Source: Pseudooceanicola lipolyticus (GTDB taxonomy: Bacteria > Pseudomonadota > Alphaproteobacteria > Rhodobacterales > Rhodobacteraceae). From it: a stretch of 39,474 nucleotides of DNA. Where the stretch lies: NCBI RefSeq assembly GCF_002786325.1, contig NZ_PGTB01000025.1, positions 1 to 39,474 on the forward strand. The letters run 5' to 3'. Shown here piece by piece: positions 1-7,859 of the stretch. Each line of letters opens with the position of its first letter. The first letter of the stretch is position 1. A program made the position numbers and the translations under genes. A model generated the notes under the pieces. It did no database searches and was not told where the DNA came from. It saw only the letters and a program-made list of their open reading frames with translations.

Positions 1-1
1 C

Positions 2-307
2 AAACCGAAACCCATGATTATCAAGATCAAACCCGCAGACTCTCGTTATGAACGAGGGACCGAAGGGGGGCAGGTCAGAATCCTTGGCTCTGACGACCGG
101 GTCACGCCCGAGATCGGCTATGAGGTGACCAAGACCATTCTCGACAACGCCGAGGAAGTGCGCAGCTTTGGCGTTCCCCTTGCGGGCGTAAATCCCGAAG
201 ACGCGGTGCTGAACCTTCTCCCCTCATTCCCGGTCAACGCCGGCGCGGCCCAGTACTTCAAGGAGCAGGGAACCTGGCGCGAAGAGTTGATCATAGCCGA
301 GGTCTAA
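2..307 (+). CDS. TAXI-family TRAP transporter solute-binding protein, C-terminal part
   Basis: The reading frame is open to the left edge of the window, so this is the last ~101 residues of a longer protein whose start lies outside. An internal ATG at 14 is not the likely start. The tail, with LNLLPSFPVNAGAAQYFKEQ near the end, resembles the C-terminus of TAXI-type periplasmic substrate-binding proteins, where a similar proline/alanine-rich segment precedes the last helix. These proteins bind a substrate in the periplasm and deliver it to a fused TRAP permease. The next gene, 4 bases downstream, is exactly such a permease, which is the main support for the call. The substrate is not known. 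The family call from this fragment alone would be weak; context raises it. Confidence 0.72.
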   Translation, partial: KPKPMIIKIKPADSRYERGTEGGQVRILGSDDRVTPEIGYEVTKTILDNAEEVRSFGVPLAGVNPEDAVLNLLPSFPVNAGAAQYFKEQGTWREELIIAEV

Positions 308-311
308 CTCG

Positions 312-2300
312 GTGACCAAGGCAAGCGGCAATCCGGGCGTAAGCAGAAAGACAGCGAGCATGTCCGAGGCAGACCTGACCGGGCAGATGAGCCGTCAGAA
401 CGGTCGTGGCACCGATCTCAAAACTTTGGTCGGGGCAACACTGGGTGCACTGGTATTCGTTTACGCCCTGTTGCACGTGGGCCAGGTTCTGTTTCTCTGG
501 CAACCGCCGGAACTGTTCCGCACGTTGCACCTTTGCCTCTCGCTCGTGGTGCTATCGCTTGTCGGTCTCCAGGCCACCGCGAACGCGGCGCGCAGGATTC
601 TCTGCCTGGCCCTGGTCGCTGCCGCCCTGGCGGTACTGGCCTATGTGTTCGTCATGCATGACGCGCTGATAAACGACCGTCTGTTCGGCCCATCCAGCGC
701 TGACATGTTGGTGGGTGTGGTTCTGCTGGTTTCTGTGATGCTTGCGGCCCAGGGCGTCTGGGGCTTCACCATCCCAGCCCTGGCTATCTTGGCACTTTTG
801 TATGGCTATTTCGGCCATCTCTTTTCCAGCAACCTGCTGTTTCACGGCGGCATGTCGCTGGAAAGGCTGCTGTCCTACACCTCGATACCCTACTTCCAGG
901 GCGTGTTGGGATCGATGACCGGACTTTCCGGCACCATGATTTTCATCTTCATGTTGCTTGCCGGGCTGCTGAAATCCACCGGTGGCATCGATTTTGTGCT
1001 GCGGCTGGCGGGACGGATCAGCGGCATGTCGCGCGGCGGCCCGGCAAAGGTTGCCATCATTGGCAGCGGGATCATGGGCATGATCTCGGGAAGTACCGTG
1101 GCCAATGTCGCGTCGACCGGCACCATCACGATCCCGCTGATGACTAAAACAGGGTTCAGCCCGGAAGAAGCCGGCGCTGTCGAGGCGGTCTCTTCCACCG
1201 GAGGGCAGTTCATGCCGCCGGTCATGGGGCTGACCGCGTTCCTGATCGTCGGGATAACTGGCGCAAGCTACTCCACGGTCATGCTTGCCGCAGCTATCCC
1301 GGCAGTTGTTTTTTACGTCAATCTGATCTTGGCCGTGCATTTCTCGGCAGCGGCACGGGAAAGCCTTTCTTCCCCCGTCGCGCAAGAGGTTGGCGACCTG
1401 CCGGATTGGAAGACCGACATCGGCCAATTCGCGCATCTCATCTTGGCGGTCATCCTGCTCACGATTCTTCTGCTGCAACAGGTAGCGCCGTCGCGCTCGG
1501 CCATCATCGCCATCGGCTTCCTGGCCGTTGCCGAAATCTTCAAGCAGCTTTACCTGAACCGCGATGATCTGGGCCATGGCATCGCCATCTTCTGCCGCCG
1601 TCTCTACGAGGGGGTGCTGGACGGGGTGAAAAGTGGCGCGCAGCTTGCCGCGGTAATCGCCGTCATCGGCATTATTGTGGACATGATGACGGTCACCGGC
1701 CTGGCCCAGCGGCTGTCGCACATGGTGCTGGGCTTTGAGAACCTCGGGCTTTTCCCCTTGCTCTGTATCGTCGCCGCGACCTGTCTGGTCTTCGGACTCG
1801 GCATGCCGACCCCGGCGGCTTACACGCTTGTCGCCGTGCTCGGGGCGCCAACCCTGGTCAGCTACGGCGTTGACCTTCTTGCTGCACACATGTTCGTCTT
1901 TTTCTTCGCGGCAATGTCCGCGATCACCCCGCCAATCGCGCTCGCGTCACTTATCGCCTCACGAATCTCAGGGGGGAATTATGCTGCCACAGCGATGCAC
2001 TCGGTGCGTCTTGGCTTACCCGGCTTCATCCTCCCGTTTTTCCTCGTCTACTATCCAGAAATCCTGCTGGGCGGTGACAATATGTTCGCCACGCTCCTGC
2101 GCATCGGCGCCATGCTGGTATTCTTCTTCGCGCTCAATATCGTCTTCGCCGGCAGTGGTGTCTGGAGCGGCTCAAATATCTTGCTGCGCCTGCTGCTCCT
2201 GGCAGTCGCCGCAATCAGCACGGTCGACATCTTCCAGCTTCCAATCGTCCTGATGGCCGCGCTGTTGGGGGCCGTGCTCTTTGTCAGGCAACGCGCATAG
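312..2300 (+). CDS. TRAP transporter fused permease (4TM-12TM)
   Basis: This 662-residue, very hydrophobic protein combines the small (4 TM, roughly residues 35-155) and large (12 TM, roughly 160-660) TRAP membrane subunits in one chain, as is usual for TAXI-type TRAP systems. The large-subunit hallmarks are visible: GSGIMGMISGSTVANVAS near residue 250, STGGQFMPPVMG near 295 and FGLGMPTPAAYT near 495. It would use an ion gradient to import the ligand delivered by the solute-binding protein encoded immediately upstream. The start is GTG at 312, 4 bases after the upstream stop. An ATG at 360 (MSEADLTGQ) is an alternative start. A glutathione S-transferase follows after 50 bases and may be co-transcribed. 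The substrate is unknown. Confidence 0.93.
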   Translation: MTKASGNPGVSRKTASMSEADLTGQMSRQNGRGTDLKTLVGATLGALVFVYALLHVGQVLFLWQPPELFRTLHLCLSLVVLSLVGLQATANAARRILCLALVAAALAVLAYVFVMHDALINDRLFGPSSADMLVGVVLLVSVMLAAQGVWGFTIPALAILALLYGYFGHLFSSNLLFHGGMSLERLLSYTSIPYFQGVLGSMTGLSGTMIFIFMLLAGLLKSTGGIDFVLRLAGRISGMSRGGPAKVAIIGSGIMGMISGSTVANVASTGTITIPLMTKTGFSPEEAGAVEAVSSTGGQFMPPVMGLTAFLIVGITGASYSTVMLAAAIPAVVFYVNLILAVHFSAAARESLSSPVAQEVGDLPDWKTDIGQFAHLILAVILLTILLLQQVAPSRSAIIAIGFLAVAEIFKQLYLNRDDLGHGIAIFCRRLYEGVLDGVKSGAQLAAVIAVIGIIVDMMTVTGLAQRLSHMVLGFENLGLFPLLCIVAATCLVFGLGMPTPAAYTLVAVLGAPTLVSYGVDLLAAHMFVFFFAAMSAITPPIALASLIASRISGGNYAATAMHSVRLGLPGFILPFFLVYYPEILLGGDNMFATLLRIGAMLVFFFALNIVFAGSGVWSGSNILLRLLLLAVAAISTVDIFQLPIVLMAALLGAVLFVRQRA

Positions 2301-2350
2301 ACCGACGCGCACGCACCACCTTCCAACCCGGTTCCAAGATCGAGAATACG

Positions 2351-2974
2351 ATGAAGCTTTATTACTCAAAACTCAGCAGCTCTATGGCCGTTCACCTGGT
2401 GCTGGAAGAGATCGGAAAGCCCTACGAGGCGATACAGATGGATCTCGACAGCCAGCACCAGTTCACGCCCGAGTTTCTCGAGATCAATCCCAAGGGTCGG
2501 GTGCCCGCACTGGTCTTGGACGAGGGTGAGAAAAAGGTTGTCTTAACTGAAGTGCCGGCGATCCTCAGCTACCTTGCCCAGATCAACCCCGAACTGTCGC
2601 TGATGCCAACGGACACGTTGGAATTCGCCAAGGCACAGAGTTTCAACGCCTACCTATCCAGCACCGTACACGTCGCCCATGCCCATCGACGGCGCGGAAG
2701 CCGATGGTCGGATTGCGCCGAATGCCGCACCAGCATGGCAGCAAAGGTCGCATCAAACATGTCCGAATGCTTTGCCTTTATCCAGGCGCACTATTTGAAG
2801 AAACCTTGGGTGCTGGGAGACAGTTTCTCGGTCTGCGACGCTTATCTGTTCACCATTTCGCGTTGGCTGGAGGGTGACGGTGTCGACATTAACATCTTTC
2901 CCGAAATTCGCAGGCACGCCGACGCAATGCTTGCCCGTCCCCCGATCCAGAGAATAGCGGCGCTGCACTGCTAG
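2351..2974 (+). CDS. Glutathione S-transferase family protein
   Basis: This cytosolic protein of 207 residues, normal for the family, starts with the thioredoxin-fold domain (MKLYYSKLSSSMAVHLVLEE, residues 1-80). The cis-proline loop is INPKGRVPAL (Pro52) and the glutathione gamma-glutamyl site is LTEVPAI (Glu67). An all-helical C-terminal domain follows, with a D-x-x-L-type N-capping region around CDAYLF (residues ~165). The usual Ser after Glu67 is Val, so glutathione contacts may differ from the consensus. It follows a TAXI TRAP permease by 50 bases on the same strand, suggesting a role in processing the imported compound or in detoxification; that is inference. It converges with the LysR gene, leaving 13 bases between the two stops and no obvious terminator. 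Confidence 0.9.
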   Translation: MKLYYSKLSSSMAVHLVLEEIGKPYEAIQMDLDSQHQFTPEFLEINPKGRVPALVLDEGEKKVVLTEVPAILSYLAQINPELSLMPTDTLEFAKAQSFNAYLSSTVHVAHAHRRRGSRWSDCAECRTSMAAKVASNMSECFAFIQAHYLKKPWVLGDSFSVCDAYLFTISRWLEGDGVDINIFPEIRRHADAMLARPPIQRIAALHC

Positions 2975-2987
2975 CGTTTGGCCTGCT

Positions 2988-3893
2988 TCACAGCGTGTGA
3001 CCGATTTCGGAAAGAAGATTGGCGACCCGTTCCGCAGCCAAATGCAATGGTCGCTGCTTCGGCCAAGCCAGCAGGTAGTCCAGATGGAAGGACGGATCGA
3101 CAATTTTTCGCGCCGTCATCCGGCCCAAAAGAACTTTGTCACGTCCAGCCAGCCAAGGGATTATGGCCGCAGCGATACCGGACTCGACAAAACCGTGCAT
3201 CATCACCAAAGAAGTCGCCTCGTATTTTGAAGCAATGGGAACCGACTGCCGGGACGCTTCGGCCACAAGTCCCTCCTGGAAGGGATCCCCCGGTCGGAGC
3301 GTAACCAGGTCCAACTTCGCCGCCTCGCGCAACGTGATGGCCTCATCCGCGGAAGTCTGCGAACCCTGTGGCACTTTGCCTGCCTGGAACAGATAATAGG
3401 CCTGAGAGGCGAAATGCCGGGCGTTGATGCTGCCCACTTTTTCATCCGCCGGAATGATGCCCAGATCATAGTCACCGTTGGCCAACGCAGCTTTTGCCTC
3501 ACGGCTGGCCACCAATCGGGCGGTGATGCGGACTTTCGGATATCGCAGGTGCAGGCTGCGCACCAGATCAGGCATAATTCGGTCGGCGATGCCAAAGGAC
3601 GTCAGAACGATCGACACGTCACCGGTCACGTCGTGGCTCAGGCGCTGCACGTCTCGCGTGGCCTGATCCATCCTTTCAAGAAGCGAATAGGCATGTTCGA
3701 TCATCACCGTTCCGGCAGCGGTGGGGATCGTTCCGCGTACCGTTCTGTCAAAAAGCTGGACCGAGAGTTCCCCCTCGATCGCCTGGATCTGCTGAGACAG
3801 CGCCGGCTGTGCAATGCCAAGATAGCGCGCAGCCTGAGACAGGCTTCCATTCTCCGCGACGGCGACGAGATACCTCAACTGCTGGGGTTTCAC
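2988..3893 (-). CDS. LysR-family transcriptional regulator
   Basis: 301 residues. An N-terminal winged helix-turn-helix (residues 1-60: QLRYLVAVAENGSLSQAARY then QPALSQQIQAIEGEL) is followed by a linker helix and a two-lobed inducer-binding domain (about 90-295). The start is GTG at 3893 with AAGGA about 10 bases upstream. LysR proteins usually control an adjacent, often divergent, gene. Here the divergent side holds only a transposase scar, while the convergent neighbours are the GST and TAXI TRAP genes, so the target is uncertain. The gene may have lost its original divergent partner when the adjacent region was rearranged. The ligand is unknown. Confidence 0.93.
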   Translation of the reverse strand: MKPQQLRYLVAVAENGSLSQAARYLGIAQPALSQQIQAIEGELSVQLFDRTVRGTIPTAAGTVMIEHAYSLLERMDQATRDVQRLSHDVTGDVSIVLTSFGIADRIMPDLVRSLHLRYPKVRITARLVASREAKAALANGDYDLGIIPADEKVGSINARHFASQAYYLFQAGKVPQGSQTSADEAITLREAAKLDLVTLRPGDPFQEGLVAEASRQSVPIASKYEATSLVMMHGFVESGIAAAIIPWLAGRDKVLLGRMTARKIVDPSFHLDYLLAWPKQRPLHLAAERVANLLSEIGHTL

Positions 3894-4030
3894 ACACGGT
3901 TTCCTTGGCGGAGATTACTGTCTTTGCTGAGTGGTTGCGTGAGCGACTTTGCTGTCAAGTCTTGGAACACCGTTCAAGCGTGAATTCAGATCAAGATATC
4001 TTCGAACGGGTGAATTCGTGCAGAAAGGCA

Positions 4031-4225
4031 AGAGTTGCTGCCCTTCGCTTTGCCGGTTCGACCGGGTTCCCGCACTACGGCGGCAATTGCGGCCCGGTCG
4101 CTACGAAGGCCGCGGACGAGGGATGAGAGCATGCTGTCCTCGGCTTCATCGAGCCAGGCGGCCACGGCATTCTCCCCGGCGTTTCGCACCATGTCAGGGA
4201 ACCGGTTGTTCAGCTCCCGGAAGAG
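4031..4225 (-). pseudogene. ISL3-like transposase remnant
   Basis: On the minus strand a short open stretch reads LFRELNNRFPDMVRNAG, then NAVAAWLDEAEDS, then LVRGLRSDRAAIAAVV, and ends near GRTGKAKGSNS. The order and spacing match the C-terminal part of ISL3-family DDE transposases, where a V-R-x-R segment, an A-W-L helix, a G-L-R-x-D-x-x-A-V helix and a W-S-N/T-G-x-x-E-G motif occur in sequence. The last motif is degraded (GRTGKAKGS). No start, catalytic domain or inverted repeats are visible. The rest of the 504-base gap between the LysR and GAF genes (3894-4030 and 4226-4397) shows nothing else that I can support. The assignment rests on pattern memory, not on a search. Confidence 0.45.
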
Positions 4226-4397
4226 GCTCTTTCTATCCTTTCAAACCCGACACCCGGGCTTGCCTTAATCTGGCTCTCGCGCCGAATTTCCGTTGAGGCC
4301 CGATCTCACAATGCTTTCTTGCGAAGCCCTCTCTCCAAATCGCTGGGCGGAACTGGAGTGCTTCCAATTTCCGGAGCAGGGTTGCTAGAGTCTGGTA

Positions 4398-4865
4398 CTA
4401 AAGCAACTGACCTTTGGCACTGCGTACAGGTTCAACCAGTTCATATGCCTTAACCAAGAGCAATTCTGAATCTCCAGGGCCATAAGCTCCTTCGACGTCC
4501 AGTATACTCACAGCGCCGACCACCCTGCCATTTTCAAGTATTGGCGCCGACAGACAGCTTGCGCACCCGAACGACGCGATCAGTTCATGGTCAGGGAATG
4601 CAAACCTCATATCCTCCGAGGTGAAACCTTCCCAGCTTCGCCCGCCATAAAGCACGTCCTGTCCCCATTGCGTGGGGCCCATCGGCTTGAATGCGGGAAA
4701 AGGATACTTCTGCCGATTGTTCGACCAGACCCGGAGGACGTCGCGGTCGCCGTGCTCCCACGAGAACACCGTGTAAATTCTCCACCCGAATCTCCGGGCG
4801 CAGTCTTCGCCAAAGCGAGTGAAGACCTCGGCGGTACCTGGCATTGTTTCAAGAAGATCAGTCAT
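4398..4865 (-). CDS. Single GAF-domain protein of the TRAP operon
   Basis: The protein has 155 residues, almost all of it one GAF domain, with the central strands KPMGPTQWGQDVLYGG, FPDHELIASFGCAS, CLSAPILENGRVVGAVSILD. Small stand-alone GAF proteins of this type occur near amidohydrolase and transporter genes in proteobacteria. Their role is not established; ligand sensing or small-molecule binding is plausible. The ATG at 4865 overlaps the end of the upstream TRAP large-permease gene by 8 bases, so the two are translationally coupled and this is the last gene of the TRAP operon. It has no output domain (kinase, cyclase, DNA-binding). The Cys pair pattern of free-methionine-sulfoxide reductases is not clearly present. 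Confidence 0.82.
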   Translation of the reverse strand: MTDLLETMPGTAEVFTRFGEDCARRFGWRIYTVFSWEHGDRDVLRVWSNNRQKYPFPAFKPMGPTQWGQDVLYGGRSWEGFTSEDMRFAFPDHELIASFGCASCLSAPILENGRVVGAVSILDVEGAYGPGDSELLLVKAYELVEPVRSAKGQLL

Positions 4866-6168
4866 AGAGCACTCCGGGCAACCAAAGAGCGATCTCCGGG
4901 AAAGCCGTTAGAAGAACGATGGCCACCAGCATCAGCAGGAAGAACGGGGCCGCATAGAGTGCCACGCGTCCGATCGACCTACCCGTAAGAGACTGGATGA
5001 CAAACAGATTGAACCCGACTGGTGGTGTGATCTGTCCCATTTCGACGGTCAGGATCAGGAAAATACCGAACCACACGGGATCGAAGCCCGCGGATATCGC
5101 GAGGGGCAATGCGATCGGCAGGCTAGTAACGATGATCGAGACACCATCGAGAAAAAGCCCCAGATAGATGTAGAACACCGTCAGGATCAGGATCAGCATG
5201 GCTGGCGATAGTTCTAGCCCTTGAATGACGCGGGCGACATCACCCGGGATGTGAAGGTACCCCATTGTGGTGGACAGAAAGGCCGCCGCGACCAGAAGAC
5301 TGCAGATCATTGCACTGGTCGTAAGGGCTCCTTTCAGGGAGTCCGAAAGCAGTTTGACCGAAAGCTGCCCCGTAACCCCCACGATTATCAGGGCGGCCAA
5401 TACGCCGATGGCGGCGGCTTCTGATGGCGTTGCAATGCCCGTGTAGATGGAGCCGAGCACGACAATCATCAGGGTCGTGATTGGAAGCAAATCCTTTAGC
5501 CCTCGGACGATATCCCGCCAGGTCAGGCGCGGCGCCCCTTGCGGGACCACCGAGGGTTTCAACAAGGCGTAGGCAATGATGAACCCCGAGAAGATTGCGG
5601 ACAGCATCAGGCCTGGAATCACCCCTGCCGCAAACAGCCGGCTGATTGAGACCTCCGCCATGATCCCGTAGACGATCATCACGATGGATGGCGGGATGAG
5701 CAGGCCGAAGCTCCCGGCGCCAGCAAGTGAACCAAGCGAAAGGGCTTCGTTATAGCCGGCTTCCCGCAACTTGGTTGTTGTGATCTTGCCGACCGTGGCG
5801 GTCGTCGCCGCCGTCGACCCGCTCACCGCGGCAAAAAGCGTGCATCCCAGGACGTTGCTGTGAAGCAGACGCCCAGGCACGCGCGATACGAGGGGCGCCA
5901 AGCCCCGGAAAATTCGTTCCGAGATATCGGATCTGAAGATGATCTCGCCCATCCAGATGAATAGCGGGATGGCTGAAAGTTCCCACGAGTTCGCTGCCCG
6001 ATACATGATGCTGTAGGCGATCGTACCGATCCGGTTCGGATCCATTCCCAGGGCAAAATAGAGCATCGCGACGCTGGCCGCGATCAAGGCGATAAAGATC
6101 CAGACGCCCGATATCAGGAAAGCAATGATCAGCCCAAGCAAGGCAGAGGCATAAACGAAGGCGTCCAT
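4858..6168 (-). CDS. TRAP transporter large permease (DctM type), system A
   Basis: 436 residues if started at ATG 6168 (MDAFVYASALLGL), about 12 TM segments, the normal size for DctM. The open frame runs further upstream to 6231, but 6168 is preferred: a strong Shine-Dalgarno GGAGGA lies just before it and the start follows the small-permease stop by 1 base. Family marks include FAAVSGSTAATTATVGKI (about residue 105-122), LAGAGSFGLLIPPSIVMIVY (about 147) and MGQITPPVGFNLFV near the C-terminus. It forms the membrane translocation path with the small permease upstream and takes substrate from the solute-binding protein at 6760-7743. Its 3' end overlaps the GAF gene. Confidence 0.95.
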   Translation of the reverse strand: MDAFVYASALLGLIIAFLISGVWIFIALIAASVAMLYFALGMDPNRIGTIAYSIMYRAANSWELSAIPLFIWMGEIIFRSDISERIFRGLAPLVSRVPGRLLHSNVLGCTLFAAVSGSTAATTATVGKITTTKLREAGYNEALSLGSLAGAGSFGLLIPPSIVMIVYGIMAEVSISRLFAAGVIPGLMLSAIFSGFIIAYALLKPSVVPQGAPRLTWRDIVRGLKDLLPITTLMIVVLGSIYTGIATPSEAAAIGVLAALIIVGVTGQLSVKLLSDSLKGALTTSAMICSLLVAAAFLSTTMGYLHIPGDVARVIQGLELSPAMLILILTVFYIYLGLFLDGVSIIVTSLPIALPLAISAGFDPVWFGIFLILTVEMGQITPPVGFNLFVIQSLTGRSIGRVALYAAPFFLLMLVAIVLLTAFPEIALWLPGVLYD

Positions 6169-6169
6169 T

Positions 6170-6694
6170 TCATTCCTCCAACATGGCCGTTTCGGGATCT
6201 CCCAGCAGCGGACGTCCCAAAAGCAGGCCAACAGAGAGAAACAAGAGTTGCAGAAGAACCAAGATGATCGCGAGCAGCAGAAGGCCCTCAGGGATCCACA
6301 AGGGAAACGCTACGACCGAGTTCGATGTCGAGCCACGTTCCCAGGACCGCTCGACCCGAAGCCAGGCGAATTTGGCGATGAACGCGAACACGCCGAGTCC
6401 GAAGCACAGCGTCAATCCGTCGAGGACGCGCCGGGCACCGGCCCCAACTTTGTCGAGAACAAGGCTCATCCGCAGGATACCGCCCTGGCTCAACGCGTAT
6501 GGGAGAGCAAAGAAGGTAGTGCCCGCAACCGCATGAGACACCAGTTCATCTACAATGAAAGTCGATGTCCCGAATGCGGTGCGCAGCAGGATTTCCAAGA
6601 AGATGATAGACACAGAGCCAATAAGAAGAAGCCCGGCAAAGGCCAGGCCTGCCCCTCCGACGATTTGGATTAAAGGATTGAGGTATTTTGGCAT
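6170..6694 (-). CDS. TRAP transporter small permease (DctQ type), system A
   Basis: 174 residues with four hydrophobic segments (approximately 12-34, 48-68, 88-108, 132-155), the layout of DctQ. Its stop lies 1 base before the large-permease ATG, so the two are coupled. It is separated from the upstream solute-binding protein gene by a 65-base spacer holding an RNA hairpin (6717-6742). The sequence identifies family and partner but not substrate. Confidence 0.92.
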   Translation of the reverse strand: MPKYLNPLIQIVGGAGLAFAGLLLIGSVSIIFLEILLRTAFGTSTFIVDELVSHAVAGTTFFALPYALSQGGILRMSLVLDKVGAGARRVLDGLTLCFGLGVFAFIAKFAWLRVERSWERGSTSNSVVAFPLWIPEGLLLLAIILVLLQLLFLSVGLLLGRPLLGDPETAMLEE

Positions 6695-6716
6695 GGGGTC
6701 CCTTCCTTGAAACTAC

Positions 6717-6742
6717 GGCGAGCGACCTACAGATCGCTCACC
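6717..6742 (-). promoter_or_regulatory. Intercistronic RNA hairpin after dctP, system A
   Basis: The minus-strand transcript can form a 9-base-pair stem GGTGAGCGA / TCGCTCGCC with an 8-base loop. One pair is a G-U wobble that works only in RNA from the minus strand, which agrees with the operon direction. No U-run follows, so it is more likely an mRNA-stabilising or partial attenuator element than a full terminator. It lies between the solute-binding protein and the small permease, where the protein ratio needs to change. Confidence 0.6.
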
Positions 6743-6759
6743 GCACGTTTTCTGCTGGC

Positions 6760-7743
6760 TCAGTTGCCAAGTGCCTTTTGATAGTTGTTAAGGAGGGTCA
6801 CAGCGTCTTCGCCGACATTCGCTTTCCATTCTTCGACAACCGGCATCCCCGCTTCCGCGAACAGAGCAGCCAGTTCCTCGGAAGGAGCGGAAGACACCTC
6901 GACACCCTCTTCGGCCAGCTTCGCGTAATTGTCGGACAGGCGTTCGGTAATGAGGTTCCAGCCATAGGCCTCGGCTGCGCTGGCAGCCTCCAGCAGTGCT
7001 GCACGATCCTCATCGCTGAGCGCCTCTAAGGCGTCCCGGTTCATATGGGTCACCTGCAGGGGCAGCGCATAGTTGAGCTCGGAATAGTATTCAAGATACT
7101 CCCAGAACTGCGCCGAGACGCCGCCGTCCGCCGACGTCAGAACGGCATTGATACCATTCGTCGACAGCTGTGGGACGACATCGGTCCACGAAAGCTGAAT
7201 CGGGTGCGCGCCGGCGTTGGACATTGTCTGAACGCCGAGAGCATCCGATGTACGGATGGTCAGATTGGCGACATCCTCCGCCGTGGCTAGCGGCATCTTG
7301 GACCAAATGCCTGACGGCGGCCAGGGCGTTGCATAGAGCAGGACCTGGTTGTTTTCTTCCAGAGCGGCTTCGTAGAATGGCTTGGCTTGTTCATAGAGGG
7401 TACGAGTCTGGTCTAGACCCGGAGCCACAAAGGGCAGGGACGATGCGAGGAAGATCGGGTTGATGCCCGACCACGCGCCCGAGTAGGAGCTGGCCATTTG
7501 AACAGCGCCATCGCCAACCGCGTCAAGCTGGTCGGCAGATCGATAGCCAAGCGCACCACCATGGTGCGCGGTGACCGTGACGTCGCCGCTGGTCAGCTCC
7601 GCAAGTTCCTTGATGAACTCGTCGGCGATGTCTGCGTGGATCGTGCCTGCGGGGTATTCATTGGCTAAGTCCATCCTCGTTTCGGCAATGGCAGGTGCGG
7701 CAGCAAGGACGGCAAGCGAGAAGGTGAGTACTTGGGTATTCAT
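6760..7743 (-). CDS. TRAP solute-binding protein (DctP type), system A
   Basis: 327 residues. A Sec signal peptide (MNTQVLTFSLAVLAAAPAIA, cleavage after AIA near residue 20) precedes a DctP-fold binding protein that starts ETRMDLANEYPAG. The conserved DctP arginine contact is likely in NLTIRTSDALGVQTMSNAG (about residue 155). It binds its ligand in the periplasm and feeds the DctQM pair encoded downstream. The next gene upstream, DctM of the second system, ends 116 bases away, so a separate promoter is possible although I see no clear one. An organic acid is likely by family, but the ligand cannot be read from the sequence. Confidence 0.94.
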   Translation of the reverse strand: MNTQVLTFSLAVLAAAPAIAETRMDLANEYPAGTIHADIADEFIKELAELTSGDVTVTAHHGGALGYRSADQLDAVGDGAVQMASSYSGAWSGINPIFLASSLPFVAPGLDQTRTLYEQAKPFYEAALEENNQVLLYATPWPPSGIWSKMPLATAEDVANLTIRTSDALGVQTMSNAGAHPIQLSWTDVVPQLSTNGINAVLTSADGGVSAQFWEYLEYYSELNYALPLQVTHMNRDALEALSDEDRAALLEAASAAEAYGWNLITERLSDNYAKLAEEGVEVSSAPSEELAALFAEAGMPVVEEWKANVGEDAVTLLNNYQKALGN

Positions 7744-7859
7744 TGGTTTCCCTGTTGTAGACTATTGTGATGAAGGCGTTTGGCTCTGTCGTTACGTGAC
7801 ATCTCAATGAGCTCGGGAACGCGGGGCGAGTGGAATGAAGCGATCTCCTTTCTGTATTT

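Noticed and set aside
552-1889. 445-codon open frame on the minus strand
   Set aside because: It is antisense to the TRAP permease and has the Arg/Gly/Asp/His-rich composition of a mirror reading of a hydrophobic gene.
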